DNA of 64,000 nt from Zoogloea sp. (GCF_023150065.1 NZ_JAKLLN010000020.1:1-64000), one strand, 5' to 3'; shown: positions 17,001 through 25,910, counted from the first letter of the stretch. A program made the numbers and translations. Notes: generated by a model from the sequence alone, not told the origin.

Positions 17001-17463
17001 TCATCTGCATGCGCAGGCGGTCCACGTCGAGCTTTTCGCCCTGCTTGAGGAAGAAGGTGTAGGCCGCCAGGAAAGCCGGCGGGGCCAGCCGGTAGAGCGC
17101 CGTGGAGGCGGGCACCAGGGCGATGTCGGCCTCACCACGGCTGATGGCGTAGAGCGATGAAAGCCGCTCGGAGATCAGGTCCTGGTGGGGCGAGAAGCTG
17201 TCGTAGGGCAGAGTCTCCCAGTCAGGCAGCAGGTGGGTGCGCAGGCCGGGGGCCAGCCAGGCGATCTCGTCGGAGAGGCGTTGGGCGTCGATGGGGTTGG
17301 CGGTGACCACCACCAGCATGCGCTTTCCGCCGGCCAGCCGGGCAATCGCCAGGGCGTCGCCTGACCCGGCGACGGGTGGCAGGTCGAGGCGCTGGCCGGG
17401 CTTGGCCTGGGCGAAGGCGTCAAGGGCGGGAAGAAGGGCTTGAAAGGGGCTGGAGGCGGTCAT
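14020..17463 (-). CDS. mfd: Transcription-repair coupling factor Mfd
   Basis: 1147 residues, the same length as E. coli Mfd. Mfd removes RNA polymerase stalled at DNA lesions and recruits UvrA. Visible parts in order: UvrB-like N-terminal module, RNA-polymerase-interacting domain (LKTGDPVVHSSHGIGRYMG), superfamily 2 translocase with Walker A GDVGFGKTEVALRAAF and DEEH box IDEEHRFGVRQKE, motif VI QLRGRVGRS, and the C-terminal UvrA-masking domain. The start MTASSPFQALL at 17463 fits the family; the track ORF adds 30 unrelated residues. Confidence 0.97.
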   Translation of the reverse strand: MTASSPFQALLPALDAFAQAKPGQRLDLPPVAGSGDALAIARLAGGKRMLVVVTANPIDAQRLSDEIAWLAPGLRTHLLPDWETLPYDSFSPHQDLISERLSSLYAISRGEADIALVPASTALYRLAPPAFLAAYTFFLKQGEKLDVDRLRMQMTVAGYAHVTQVMSPGEYSVRGGLVDLYPMGAALPYRIDLFDEEVESIKTFDPDTQRTVFPVKEVRLLPAREFPMDEAGRTRFRGRFRETFEGDPSRCMVYKDVSNGIAPAGIEYYLPLFFDETATLFDYLPDSAPILLHRDVPGAIEAFWKDARSRHQLLGGDKTRPILPPEQLFLSEEAFFVALKERIRLSLPVSPLGGPVEPLPDIAVERKASDPLHRFKAFCSGFSGRVLVLAESAGRQQTIAEYFAEYALKPAANADFGAFLAGDARLALGSGPLAAGFVLPEAGFAVVTESELYAATARTRTRRDSRKAATMEGWLRDLSELKTGDPVVHSSHGIGRYMGLVHMDLGEGDTEFLHLEYANGDKLYVPVSQLHVITRYAGADPEAVHLHTLGSGQWEKAKKKAAQQVRDTAAELLALYAQRAARKGHQFDFKQHDLEAFADGFGFEETPDQMAAIDAVVADMKSGKPMDRLVCGDVGFGKTEVALRAAFIAVADGKQVVVLCPTTLLAEQHYQTFADRFADWPIKVAELSRFKSAKEQAEAIQQLGEGKVDILIGTHRLLQKDVTFKRLGLVIIDEEHRFGVRQKEALKALRSEVDILTLTATPIPRTLGLALEGLREFSVIATAPQKRLAIKTFVQRHSKGIIREAVIREFKRGGQVYFLHNEVETIENVRESLEELLPEARIVIGHGQLPERELERVMRDFTTQKANLLLCTTIIETGINIPTANTIIINRADRFGLAQLHQLRGRVGRSHHQAYAYLLTDAHAKPTAQAQKRLEAITMMEELGSGFYLAMQDLEIRGAGEVLGENQSGEIQQVGVSLYTEMLKRAVRDLQQGKEPDLSQPLEVVSEINLHAPALLPNDYCSDVQERLTLYKRLANCESEDDLQALQEELIDRFGEMPAQTRTLLETHRLRMLVKPYGVAKMDASESQISIQFGQNAPIDPVKVIMLIQKDRSVKMSGPDKLVRKLATPDLKMRVTAVKELLEAVKA

Positions 17464-17512
17464 GCGCGGGCGTGCTGCGGGAGAAACAAGGGGCGGATTA
17501 TAGGCGTCCGGC

Positions 17513-18280
17513 TCAGGCCCGGGCGACCTGGAAGGTGTCCACGACGCGGCCACTTTCGACGCCTACCGGGCTCCAGGTGGATTCGACCACGTGGGTCCAG
17601 CCGTAGCGGTCGCGGCGGATCACGGTGGAGCAGCGGGTGCCGTAGCCCGGTGCCCGGATGAAGGCGCTGGAAAGCATCCGCTCCCAGGCCAGGCTCACCC
17701 CGGTGCGGGGCAGTTCGGCATCGGCCGCGGGGCGGTCATCACGCAGGAGTTCGGCCAGGGGGGTGTCGTCGGGCAGGGCACGCAGGGCACGGGCGAGGCG
17801 TGACTTGCCCGCCAGTACCTTCGGCCATGGCGTGTCGAGGAGGTGGTTGGACAGGGCGTATAGGCCGGGCTCGAGATGCCGGGCGCTGCCGGTTTCGCTT
17901 TCGTAGATGCCGAGGCTGTCCCCGTCGCTGAGCAGCAGGTTGAAGCCGTTGTAGCGCGGGCCTTCCGCCGTCAGGCGGGCCAGGGCGGCATCGGTGGACT
18001 CGGTGCCCGCCAGAAAATCGGCTACCAGGGCGCCCCGCGAGGGGGCATCCGGACGCTGGCGGGCCGGGTCGCGGAAATTGGTGAGGCCGGCAAAGCGGCC
18101 ATTGCGGCTCAGGCCGAGCCAGGTGCCGCCCGCCTCCAGATCACGGCCGGCGAAGACGCCCGGCCGATCTGCCCACCAGCCGGCTTCTGCCGTGGCGCGG
18201 GCGAAGAACTCGTCCCGGTTGGCAGCCACGACCAGCGGGTAATCCGGATGGGCGCGCCAAGCGAGCAGGATCAGGCACAT
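17513..18280 (-). CDS. NRDE/TANGO2-family protein
   Basis: A 255-residue protein beginning MCLILLAWRAHPDYPLVVAANRDEFF, the N-terminal Cys and NRDE motif of the TANGO2 (transport and Golgi organisation 2) family. The Cys2 suggests an Ntn-hydrolase-like fold. Bacterial members are widespread but of uncertain function; a role in haem handling has been proposed for some relatives. It overlaps the end of the upstream DUF4936 gene by 10 bases, so they form an operon. Confidence 0.85.
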   Translation of the reverse strand: MCLILLAWRAHPDYPLVVAANRDEFFARATAEAGWWADRPGVFAGRDLEAGGTWLGLSRNGRFAGLTNFRDPARQRPDAPSRGALVADFLAGTESTDAALARLTAEGPRYNGFNLLLSDGDSLGIYESETGSARHLEPGLYALSNHLLDTPWPKVLAGKSRLARALRALPDDTPLAELLRDDRPAADAELPRTGVSLAWERMLSSAFIRAPGYGTRCSTVIRRDRYGWTHVVESTWSPVGVESGRVVDTFQVARA

Positions 18281-18561
18281 GCGACGAAGCGTTCGGTGTG
18301 GCGACGTCCACCGTCTTCAAGAAAGCGCATCAGGCCGTGGCGCTCAATGGCCTGCTCCAGTGCGGCGTCGAAGGCGGGGGCATCCAGCACGTTCTCGTAG
18401 ATCTCCATCCAGGTCCAGGGGTCGTCGGCCTTGCGCAGGAAGCGTCCTGCGATGCCTGTCGATGCCTGGATTTCGGCCTGGAGGTTATACAAGCCCCGGG
18501 CCAGATCGGCCTCCATGCCGATCCGGACCGGGTAGTAGATGAAGTAGTGGGAGGGGCTCAA
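18271..18561 (-). CDS. DUF4936-family protein
   Basis: A 96-residue protein (HYFIYYPVRIGMEADL ... WTWMEIYENVLDAPAF) with the ferredoxin-like/antibiotic-monooxygenase-like pattern of DUF4936, a family common in Betaproteobacteria. Function unknown. It lies between ygfZ (12 bases upstream) and the NRDE gene (10-base overlap), so it is probably co-transcribed with both. Confidence 0.75.
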   Translation of the reverse strand: MSPSHYFIYYPVRIGMEADLARGLYNLQAEIQASTGIAGRFLRKADDPWTWMEIYENVLDAPAFDAALEQAIERHGLMRFLEDGGRRHTERFVACA

Positions 18562-18573
18562 GGTTGGGTGTGC

Positions 18574-19605
18574 TCAGGCGAGGGCGTAGGGCAGGGGGAG
18601 AAAGCTCACCGCAGGGCCGCCGGTGCTGCCGAGATGCACTTCGGTGGATTCGGCGCTGGATGTCTGCAGGACCACGAGAGCATCGAAACCGCCGGCCGGC
18701 GCGGGCGCCGCGATGACCACCTTGCCGGCCGACTGCTCACCGAACTCGGGGGAGAACACGTCGGTGCCGGCAACCGGCAGTTCGGTGGCATCCGTATGCA
18801 CGCGGAACATGCGCTTCTTGAGCTTGCCCAGATAATGGGTGCGGGCCACGATCTCCTGGCCGGGGTAGCAGCCCTTGTTGAAGCTGACACCGCCGATCAG
18901 ATCGAAGTTGAGCATCTGGGCGACAAACTCTTCCTGCACCGGCAGGGTGACGGTGGGCAGGCCCTGGCTGATGTCCAGCCAGTGCCAGGCTGCCGTGCCG
19001 GCCGGCGCAGCGCCTGCAGCCACGAACTTGCCCCACAGGGCCACGGCTTCGGAGATCGGTGCCGAGATCAGGAAGCGGGCGCCATCCAGGCGCACCACCG
19101 TTGCCACGCCGGAGGCCGTTGCCCGGGGGGCGCCCGGAATGTGCAGCCCGGCAGCCTCAAGGGCGGCGCCGGCCTGGGGGCCGGCAAGGCCGATCAGGAC
19201 GCTGTCGCCGCTGTCGTCCATCAGGCGGACCTTGGAGCGCAGCACGTACATGGACAGCTTCTTGAGCATGGCCGCGTGGATGTCGGCGGACAGCGTCAGC
19301 AGGTAATCGCCTGCCTCGCGCCACAGCACGATGCTGGCCAGCATGCGCCCCTTGGGGCTGTTGAAGCTGGTCAGCTGGGCCTCGTTGGAGCCGAGCTTCT
19401 TCACGTCGTTGGAGAACAGGTTGTGCAGGAAGACGCTGGCGTCTTCACCGGTGGCGCGGATCGCACCGAGGTGCACGAGAGGAACCAGCACGGTTCCCTG
19501 GGCCGCGAGCGTCACATCCTGCCGCTCGTCGTCATTGAACTTGACGGAGTTGTCCAAAAACTTCGCGCCGTTGGCGCCGAGATGGGATTGCCAAGTTGCA
19601 TTCAT
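18574..19605 (-). CDS. ygfZ: Folate-binding protein YgfZ (iron-sulfur cluster maintenance)
   Basis: 343 residues, related to the GcvT aminomethyltransferase fold. The family signature K-G-C-Y-x-G-Q-E is present as KGCYPGQEIVART. YgfZ binds tetrahydrofolate and supports the assembly or repair of some Fe-S enzymes such as MiaB. Start at 19605 (MNATWQSHLGANGAK) chosen over the track start by family length. It is divergent from mltG, an arrangement common in Betaproteobacteria. Confidence 0.92.
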   Translation of the reverse strand: MNATWQSHLGANGAKFLDNSVKFNDDERQDVTLAAQGTVLVPLVHLGAIRATGEDASVFLHNLFSNDVKKLGSNEAQLTSFNSPKGRMLASIVLWREAGDYLLTLSADIHAAMLKKLSMYVLRSKVRLMDDSGDSVLIGLAGPQAGAALEAAGLHIPGAPRATASGVATVVRLDGARFLISAPISEAVALWGKFVAAGAAPAGTAAWHWLDISQGLPTVTLPVQEEFVAQMLNFDLIGGVSFNKGCYPGQEIVARTHYLGKLKKRMFRVHTDATELPVAGTDVFSPEFGEQSAGKVVIAAPAPAGGFDALVVLQTSSAESTEVHLGSTGGPAVSFLPLPYALA

Positions 19606-19775
19606 CAGTCGTGTCCTGTCGCAAAAACGAGTCTTGAAGCGGTTTGCGCTATTATAGGGCGTTGCCGCGCGGGGGCTGGCCAATCAATTGAAGCAAGAAT
19701 CAAGCCCCTGGTTTTTGCCGGATCTTCCTCCTTTCTTCACCTCTTTCGTTCCTCCCGAAAGCGCCAAGTTCCCCG

Positions 19776-20777
19776 ATGAAGCGCCTGTTTTTTCGTGTTT
19801 TTGTTGTTGCGCTGATGGGCGTCCTTGCTGCAGTCGCCGGCCTTGTGTGGTTTGCCCTCAGTCCGGTGGGTTTGCGACAAAGTCCGCTGGATTTCACCAT
19901 CGAGCCTGGCTCCGGCATGCGTCAGGTGGCGCGCCAGCTCACGGAAGCCGGTATCGACACCTGGCCCCCGGCACTGGTGTTCCTCGCAAGGGTGACGCGC
20001 CAGGCCAACGGGATCAAGGCCGGAAGCTATGAGGTCGAGGCCGGGGTCACACCGCTGGCCTTGCTCAACATGCTGACCCGTGGTGATGTCAGTCAGGCCG
20101 AGCTGGCCCTCATCGAGGGCTGGAACTTCCGTCAGTTCCGTGCGGCCCTGGATCGCCACCCGGATCTGCGCCATGACAGCGCAGGCCTGTCCGATGGCGA
20201 GCTGCTGGCGCGCATCGGCGCCGACGCATCCCACCCTGAAGGTCAGTTCTTTCCCGACACCTATCTGTTCTCCCGCCGCAGCAGTGATCTGGAGGTGTTG
20301 CGGCGCGCCCACCGCCAGCAGCAGAAGATCCTGCAGCGGGAGTGGGACAAGCGCGCCGAGGGGCTGCCTTACCCGACGCCTTACGAAGCCTTGATCATGG
20401 CGTCCATTGTCGAAAAGGAAACCGGCCAGGCCGCCGACCGGCCAATGGTGGCCTCGGTTTTCGTCAACCGCCTGCGCAGCGGCATGCTGTTGCAGACCGA
20501 CCCCACCGTGATCTATGGCCTCGGCCCGGCCTTCGATGGCAACCTGCGCAAGCGTGACCTTCAAACCGATACGCCCTACAACACCTATACCCGGCCCGGA
20601 TTGCCGCCCACCCCGATCTCCATGCCCGGCGTCGCCGCCCTCAGGGCAGCGCTCAATCCGCCCAGTACCGACTATCTCTACTTCGTGGCCCGGGGAGACG
20701 GCTCCAGCGCCTTCTCCCGGACCCTGACCGAACACAACCGGGCCGTCGCCCGCTACATCCGGAAACAAGCACCGTGA
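19776..20777 (+). CDS. mltG: Endolytic murein transglycosylase MltG (YceG-like)
   Basis: 333 residues with an N-terminal membrane anchor ([23 protein letters not shown]), a LysM-like region, and the YceG catalytic domain with the essential Glu in ASIVEKET and [12 protein letters not shown]. MltG cleaves nascent glycan strands and sets their length. It overlaps tmk by four bases and starts the mltG-tmk-holB-pilZ-tatD operon. Confidence 0.95.
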   Translation: MKRLFFRVFVVALMGVLAAVAGLVWFALSPVGLRQSPLDFTIEPGSGMRQVARQLTEAGIDTWPPALVFLARVTRQANGIKAGSYEVEAGVTPLALLNMLTRGDVSQAELALIEGWNFRQFRAALDRHPDLRHDSAGLSDGELLARIGADASHPEGQFFPDTYLFSRRSSDLEVLRRAHRQQQKILQREWDKRAEGLPYPTPYEALIMASIVEKETGQAADRPMVASVFVNRLRSGMLLQTDPTVIYGLGPAFDGNLRKRDLQTDTPYNTYTRPGLPPTPISMPGVAALRAALNPPSTDYLYFVARGDGSSAFSRTLTEHNRAVARYIRKQAP

Positions 20778-21391
20778 AATCCCGCTTCATCACCTTTGAA
20801 GGCATCGATGGTGCCGGCAAGAGCAGCCAGATTGCGGCCGCCGTCGCCCTGATCCAGTCCCGAGGCATTCCCGTGGTGCAAACCCGGGAGCCGGGCGGTA
20901 CGCCTCTCGGGGAAAAGCTCCGTGAGCTCCTGCTCCACGAACCGATGCACCTCGAGACCGAAGCCCTGCTGATGTTCGCTGCCCGTCGCGAACATCTGGC
21001 TGCGCGCATCGAACCGGCCTTGTCGTCCGGCGCGTGGGTGGTCTCCGACCGTTTCACCGATGCCACCTACGCTTACCAGGTGGGCGGGCGCGGGCTGGAT
21101 GAAAAACGCTTTGCCACCCTGGAAAACTGGGTGCATCCTCATCTGCAGCCCGATCTGACACTGATTTTCGACCTCGATCCCCAGGTGGCGGCAAGCCGTC
21201 TGGCGGGTACGGGCAACGCCCCTGATCGTTTTGAACGGGAGCAGGCCGATTTCTTTGAGCGGGTGCGCAATGCCTACCTGCGCCGGGCTGCGGCAGACCC
21301 GGCGAGAGTCAAGGTGATCGATGCTGGGCAGCGCCCGGAAGAGATTCGCAAAGAACTTGAACAAATTATTCTAGAAAACTGTTTTCAATGA
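20774..21391 (+). CDS. tmk: Thymidylate kinase
   Basis: 205 residues. P-loop [12 protein letters not shown], the DR motif [11 protein letters not shown], and [15 protein letters not shown] identify dTMP kinase, which makes dTDP. Length is typical. Both ends overlap neighbours by four bases (ATGA type or similar), showing translational coupling to mltG and holB. Confidence 0.97.
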   Translation: MKSRFITFEGIDGAGKSSQIAAAVALIQSRGIPVVQTREPGGTPLGEKLRELLLHEPMHLETEALLMFAARREHLAARIEPALSSGAWVVSDRFTDATYAYQVGGRGLDEKRFATLENWVHPHLQPDLTLIFDLDPQVAASRLAGTGNAPDRFEREQADFFERVRNAYLRRAAADPARVKVIDAGQRPEEIRKELEQIILENCFQ

Positions 21392-22449
21392 TCTTTGAAT
21401 GGCAATCCGGCTTGTGGGCCCGGGTGCTCGACAGCGCTGGCCGCATGCCCCATGCCCTGCTTTTTGCCGGTCCGGCAGGCGGGGGCAAGCGCATTTTTGC
21501 CGAGGCCCTGGCTGCCCGTATCCTGTGCCTGCGTCCTGGTGCGGATGGGCATGCCTGTGGGCAATGCGAGGATTGCCAGTGGCGTCTGGCCGGGAATCAT
21601 CCGGACCTGCTCCGGGTGATTCCCGAAGCCGATCAGGAAGATCGGGCCGATGCCTCCACCGAGAAACCCGAAGGGGGCAAAGCCGCCAGCCGGCAGATCG
21701 TGATCGACCAGATCCGCGCTCTTCAACAGGCCCTGACCACGGGCGGGCACCGGGGCAGTCAGCGAGTGGTGATCGTCGACCCGGCCGACGCAATGAATAT
21801 CTTTACGGCCAACGCACTTCTTAAACTGCTTGAAGAACCAACGACAAGCACCCTGTTTTTATTGATTTCCTCTGCGCAAAAACGTCTGCTGCCGACCATC
21901 CGCAGCCGTTGCCAGACCTGGGCCTTTCCGCGCCCTCCGGCCGAGCAGGCGGCCCGCTGGCTCGCCGGGCGCAGGCTTCCGGATGCCCCCGCATTGCTGG
22001 CCTTCTGCGGTGGTATGCCCCTGGCTGCTGCCGCGCTGGCTGAAGGCGGCGGTGCCGCCGCCCGGCGACGTTTCGCCGACGAGATCTCGACACTGCAGGG
22101 CAAGGCCGCCCTGCGTCTTGCCGGCGAGTGGGAGAGTTGGCTGAAGGGCAAGGATGCCCTGGCCAGCGGGTTCGACATGCCGACCCTGGTGAGCTGGATG
22201 CAGCGCTGGGTAGCCGACCTGGTCAGCCTGAGGCTGGGCGGGCCGGTGCGTTTCTTCCCCGATCGGGAGGACGTGCTGAGAAGCCTGGCCGGGCGCCTGT
22301 CCGTGGATGCCGCCCTTGGCTGCTACAATGAAATCACTCAGTCGCGCCGGGTCTCGCAGCACCCTCTCAATGCCCGGCTTTTCTTGGAAGACATGCTCTT
22401 GCGGTACGCCCGAAGCCTTCAGGCTGCCGCACCGGCGGTGCGTAAATGA
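21388..22449 (+). CDS. holB: DNA polymerase III subunit delta'
   Basis: 353 residues, AAA+ clamp-loader fold. Features are [21 protein letters not shown] (modified P-loop, as normal for delta'), the four-cysteine zinc module within [17 protein letters not shown], and the SRC motif [11 protein letters not shown]. The subunit helps open and load the sliding clamp. Position between tmk and pilZ is the usual one in beta- and gammaproteobacteria. Confidence 0.95.
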   Translation: MIFEWQSGLWARVLDSAGRMPHALLFAGPAGGGKRIFAEALAARILCLRPGADGHACGQCEDCQWRLAGNHPDLLRVIPEADQEDRADASTEKPEGGKAASRQIVIDQIRALQQALTTGGHRGSQRVVIVDPADAMNIFTANALLKLLEEPTTSTLFLLISSAQKRLLPTIRSRCQTWAFPRPPAEQAARWLAGRRLPDAPALLAFCGGMPLAAAALAEGGGAAARRRFADEISTLQGKAALRLAGEWESWLKGKDALASGFDMPTLVSWMQRWVADLVSLRLGGPVRFFPDREDVLRSLAGRLSVDAALGCYNEITQSRRVSQHPLNARLFLEDMLLRYARSLQAAAPAVRK

Positions 22450-22814
22450 ATGATCCTGTAAGACGATCGACGATGGCGCGCCCCAGCGTCCTGTCCCTGA
22501 ACATCAGTTCAAAATCAGCGCTTTATGCTGCGTATATGCCGTTCATCAAGAACGGCGGGCTGTTTATTCCCACCGCCCGGATCTACAAGCTCGGTGACGA
22601 GATCTTCATGATCCTGCAGATCATGGACGACCCCACCAAGCACCCCGTTGCCGGAACCGTTGCGTGGATCACCCCCGCGGGTGCCCAGGGCAACAAGACC
22701 CAGGGCATCGGAGTCCAGTTCGGCGGAGACGAAGCAGGGCAGGTGCTGCGCAACCAGATCGAGCAGATTCTTGCCGGCCACCTGGGTTCGTCCCGTCCAA
22801 CCCACACCATCTGA
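22446..22814 (+). CDS. pilZ: PilZ-domain protein (type IV pilus assembly PilZ)
   Basis: 122 residues, single PilZ domain of the original PilZ type (YAAYMPFIKNGGLFIPT, VAGTVAWITPAGAQGNKTQGIGVQF). This subtype lacks the RxxxR c-di-GMP binding motif and works in type IV pilus biogenesis with PilB and FimX. Its ATG overlaps the holB TGA (ATGA). Order holB-pilZ-tatD is conserved in pilus-bearing proteobacteria. Confidence 0.92.
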   Translation: MNDPVRRSTMARPSVLSLNISSKSALYAAYMPFIKNGGLFIPTARIYKLGDEIFMILQIMDDPTKHPVAGTVAWITPAGAQGNKTQGIGVQFGGDEAGQVLRNQIEQILAGHLGSSRPTHTI

Positions 22815-22831
22815 TTCACCGGCACCAATCA

Positions 22832-23605
22832 ATGCTCGTCGATTCCCATTGCCATCTCGATTTTCCGGACCTGATTGAAAACGAAACCGCCGTTCTCGAG
22901 CGGATGGCCGAAAACGGGGTAACCCACGCCCTGTGCGTCAGCGTCAAGCTGGAAACCCTGCCCGCCGTCATCGGCCTGGCCGAACGTCACACCAACCTGT
23001 TTGCATCGGTGGGAGTGCATCCGGACAACGCCGATTGTGACGAGCCCGACGAGGCAAGGCTCCTTGAACTTGCGGCCCATCCCAAAGTGGTTGCCATTGG
23101 TGAAACCGGGCTGGATTATTACTGGCACAAGGACTCCCCCGAATGGCAGCGTGACCGGTTCCGGACGCATATCCGTGCTGCGCGGCGCTGTGCCAAGCCG
23201 TTGATCATCCACACCCGGGAGTCCGCTGCCGACACCATCCGCCTGATGCGTGAAGAGCGTGCCGGTGAGCCTGGTGGGGTGATGCACTGCTTTACCGAAA
23301 CTCGCGAAGTGGCAGAGCAGGCACTGGATCTGGGTTTCTACATCTCTTTCTCGGGTATCGTCAGCTTCAAGAATGCCGAGGCCTTGCGTGACGTTGCACG
23401 CTTCGTGCCCGCCGATCGCCTGCTTGTGGAGACCGACTCCCCCTATCTCGCACCCATGCCTTTCCGCGGAAAAACCAATCAGCCTGCCTATGTCCGACAC
23501 GTGGCCCAGGCGATTGCCGACGCACGGGGAGAAAGCCTGGCCACCGTGGCCGAGGCCACGACCTGCAATTTCTTTCGACTGTTCAAGGACGCACGCCCCT
23601 CATGA
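22832..23605 (+). CDS. tatD: TatD-family metal-dependent deoxyribonuclease
   Basis: 257 residues, TIM-barrel amidohydrolase fold. Metal ligands are seen in MLVDSHCHLDF, the Glu of VAIGETGLDYY, the His of LIIHTRESAADT, HCFTE and the Asp of VETDSPYLAP. TatD-type enzymes are 3'-exonucleases involved in DNA quality control; this operon position suggests the YcfH branch. The start at 22832 gives the canonical MLVDSHCHLD; the longer track ORF runs into pilZ. Confidence 0.93.
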   Translation: MLVDSHCHLDFPDLIENETAVLERMAENGVTHALCVSVKLETLPAVIGLAERHTNLFASVGVHPDNADCDEPDEARLLELAAHPKVVAIGETGLDYYWHKDSPEWQRDRFRTHIRAARRCAKPLIIHTRESAADTIRLMREERAGEPGGVMHCFTETREVAEQALDLGFYISFSGIVSFKNAEALRDVARFVPADRLLVETDSPYLAPMPFRGKTNQPAYVRHVAQAIADARGESLATVAEATTCNFFRLFKDARPS

Positions 23606-24285
23606 AGCCCGTTGCGCAGATCTTTCGCCCCCGCACCCAAACACTTCTCGCCTTGCTGCTGGGCCTGCAGCTCTCCCTGCCTGTAGTGGCCGCGTCCCTG
23701 GACGACCTCCTGAATGCCGCCAAGATGGGTGATGCCAAGGCGGTCGCGCAGCTGGTGTCTCAGGGGATGGACAGCAACTCCACCGACCAGAACGGCAATA
23801 CCCTGCTCATTCTGGCTGCCCGCGAAGACCAACCCAGGGTGGTGGAAGCGCTCGTCAAACAGCGGGGCATCAAGCTCAACGCCCGCAATGCCGCTGGCGA
23901 CAGCGCCCTGATGCTGGCCAGCCTGAAGGGGCATGCCGAGGTGGTTCAGCTGCTCCTGGCGGCAGGGGCCGAATTTGATCACGACGGCTGGAATCCGCTG
24001 CTTTATGCGGCCTTCGAGGGGCGACTGCCGGTGGTGGAGCAGTTGCTGGCCAAGGGAGCAAACCCCAATGTGAAGGCTCCCAACCGCACGACGCCGCTGA
24101 TGTTTGCCGCGCGAAACGGCCATGAGGAGGTTGTGCTGCGTCTGCTCAAGGCCGGTGTGGATCTGGACTGGAAAAACGACCAGAACGAATCGGCAGAGAG
24201 CTGGGCCATCAAGAACCGCAACACGGACATTGCCGGGCTGATCCAGGCTGAACGCAAGGCCCGTGCCGCGGGGGCAGGCAAGTAG
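23602..24285 (+). CDS. Secreted ankyrin-repeat protein
   Basis: 227 residues with a signal peptide (LLALLLGLQLSLPVVAA) and about five ankyrin repeats between residues 35 and 205 (for example NGNTLLILAAREDQPRVVEALV, DSALMLASLKGHAEVVQLLL, TTPLMFAARNGHEEVVLRLL). Ankyrin repeats mediate protein contacts; a periplasmic partner is expected. It overlaps tatD by four bases and is the last gene of the mltG operon. Partner unknown. Confidence 0.85.
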   Translation: MKPVAQIFRPRTQTLLALLLGLQLSLPVVAASLDDLLNAAKMGDAKAVAQLVSQGMDSNSTDQNGNTLLILAAREDQPRVVEALVKQRGIKLNARNAAGDSALMLASLKGHAEVVQLLLAAGAEFDHDGWNPLLYAAFEGRLPVVEQLLAKGANPNVKAPNRTTPLMFAARNGHEEVVLRLLKAGVDLDWKNDQNESAESWAIKNRNTDIAGLIQAERKARAAGAGK

Positions 24286-24312
24286 GCCTTGCCCAGCACC
24301 GGGTAAAGCGGA

Positions 24313-24492
24313 TCAGTAGTGACGCCCGTGGCCGAAGCGCCACGGCAGGGAAGGGGCAATGCGCCGGAACAGGGCGACCCCGACGAGGGCCAGGATGGCG
24401 GGAACCAGTGCCTGGCCGCCCTGGCCGCCGGCCAGCAGTACGCCGACAATGAGACCAACCAGCATCAGGGTGCGGCAGATGAGGCTTTCCAT
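24313..24492 (-). CDS. Small membrane protein of 59 residues (not in ORF track)
   Basis: Found by reading the minus strand between the ankyrin gene and the integrase. The ORF starts MESLICRTLMLVGLIVGVLL and ends RFGHGRHY. It has two hydrophobic stretches separated by a glycine-rich turn (AGGQGGQA). An excellent Shine-Dalgarno, AAGGAG, sits 7 bases before the ATG, which argues for real translation. It converges on the ankyrin gene. A LexA-type box lies about 100 bases upstream. Function unknown. Confidence 0.65.
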   Translation of the reverse strand: MESLICRTLMLVGLIVGVLLAGGQGGQALVPAILALVGVALFRRIAPSLPWRFGHGRHY

Positions 24493-24590
24493 GATTGACT
24501 CCTTTTCAGAACGATTCGAGCCCGAGCGGGGCTGAAATGCATCACGACCAGGACTCGCCTTTGATTGTTGCCTGGCTCACCCTTCGATAA

Positions 24591-24606
24591 CTGTAATTAT
24601 ATACAG
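24591..24606. promoter_or_regulatory. LexA (SOS) box before the integrase gene
   Basis: CTGTAATTATATACAG fits CTGT-N8-ACAG with an AT-rich centre, the LexA consensus of beta- and gammaproteobacteria. It lies 63 bases before the integrase start and about 100 bases before the divergent small membrane protein. The neighbouring sequence is otherwise GC-rich. It suggests DNA-damage induction of one or both. Confidence 0.7.
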
Positions 24607-24668
24607 CACTCGACGTATGGCAAGCCCTGTCGGGTGAAAAATGCTGCCTGACGGGTAAACTCACGCCC

Positions 24669-25910
24669 ATGAAGGCGAAGAACCCCGACACCAGCGCTCC
24701 TCCCACCCCGCAAGGGCCTGTCCCTGTCCGCCCCCTGGACGAGCTGACGATCCCCCCTGAACTGGACGGGAAGAGCGGCGTTAACAGGGCCGACCCGGCC
24801 CGCCTGCAGATCACGGCGAACACGGACGCCGACGCGATCCGTTGTTTCCTGACCGAGTACGACCGTTCGCCCGGCACCTATCGCATCTACCAGCGGGAGT
24901 GCGAGCGCCTGCTGCTCTGGTCCCTGATCGACTGCGGCAAACCCTTGTCCAGCCTCAATCGCCAGGATTTCGAGGGCTATCTGAATTTTCTGGCGGATCC
25001 CCAGCCAGCCGCCTTGTGGTGCGGCCCCAAGGCGGAGCGCATCACCGAGCGCTGGCGTCCCTTTGTGGGCCCGCTCAGTGAGAGTGCGGTGCTCACGGCC
25101 ATGGCGGCCATCAATTCGCTGATGAGCTACCTGGTGGATGCCGGCTATCTGCTCGGCAATCCCCTTGGGCTGATCCGTCAGCGCCGGCGCAAGATGTCCG
25201 CCGAGGTAAGCGGCCCCCTGCGCGCCGTGGCCAGCACGGAAGAGGTCGACAAGATCGAGCGCTTCCTGGATACGCAGATGTGGCAGGCGGTGACCGACGC
25301 CATCGAAGCCATGCCGAAGGATGCCGAGCGAGGGCGTGACGAATACGAGCGGGCGCGCTTCATCGCGGCAACCCTCTACATGCTGGCGCCGCGTGCCGGT
25401 GAACTGGAGAGCCACCGCATGAACAGCTTTCGGGAAGAGCGTGGCCTGTGGTGGTGGTACGTGGTGGGGAAGGGGGGCAAGAAGGCCAAGGTGCCGGTGG
25501 CCGACGACATGCTCCAGGCCTTGATCCGCTATCGCAAGTATCTGGGCCTGACGGCCGTGCCGCGCCGGGATGATGAGACGCCGCTGCTGGTATCCGTCAA
25601 GAATGGAAGCCCGATCACGGCCCGCCGGCTCAATCAGATTCTGAAGAAGATTTTCAACGCCGCGGCTGACCTGCTGCCGGACGATGCCGAGCACAAGAAG
25701 GAGAAGCTGCGTGCCGCTTCCGCCCACTGGGGGCGCCACACAGGCATCACTGCCAAGCTGGACAGCGGCATCGACGAACGTTTCGTGCAGAAGGATGCCC
25801 GCCACACCGACGCCCGGACAACCCAGCGTTACATCCACGAAGAGGAAGAGCGCTGGCACGAAGAGGCCCAGAAGCAGCGCCTGCGCTGGACGGAAAAAAA
25901 GGCGGACTGA
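24669..25910 (+). CDS. Tyrosine recombinase (phage-type integrase)
   Basis: 413 residues. The N-terminal core-binding domain (about 60-180) precedes a catalytic domain with Arg in LAPRAGEL, a Lys in the VGKGGKKAKVPV hairpin, HWGRHTG (H-x-x-R-H) and HTDARTTQRY containing the nucleophilic Tyr. All the catalytic residues appear present. The unusual 50-residue insert with charged runs (DAIEAMPKDAERGRDEYERAR) separates the domains. It is not an IntI or XerC/D protein by motif. No tRNA gene or attachment repeat is seen next to it, and no phage genes follow, only a KfrA-like gene. A LexA box upstream suggests SOS control. Confidence 0.88.
   Translation: MKAKNPDTSAPPTPQGPVPVRPLDELTIPPELDGKSGVNRADPARLQITANTDADAIRCFLTEYDRSPGTYRIYQRECERLLLWSLIDCGKPLSSLNRQDFEGYLNFLADPQPAALWCGPKAERITERWRPFVGPLSESAVLTAMAAINSLMSYLVDAGYLLGNPLGLIRQRRRKMSAEVSGPLRAVASTEEVDKIERFLDTQMWQAVTDAIEAMPKDAERGRDEYERARFIAATLYMLAPRAGELESHRMNSFREERGLWWWYVVGKGGKKAKVPVADDMLQALIRYRKYLGLTAVPRRDDETPLLVSVKNGSPITARRLNQILKKIFNAAADLLPDDAEHKKEKLRAASAHWGRHTGITAKLDSGIDERFVQKDARHTDARTTQRYIHEEEERWHEEAQKQRLRWTEKKAD

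Noticed and set aside
14260-17160. 966-residue plus-strand ORF
   Set aside because: Shadow of mfd on the opposite strand; composition typical of antisense reading of GC-rich genes.
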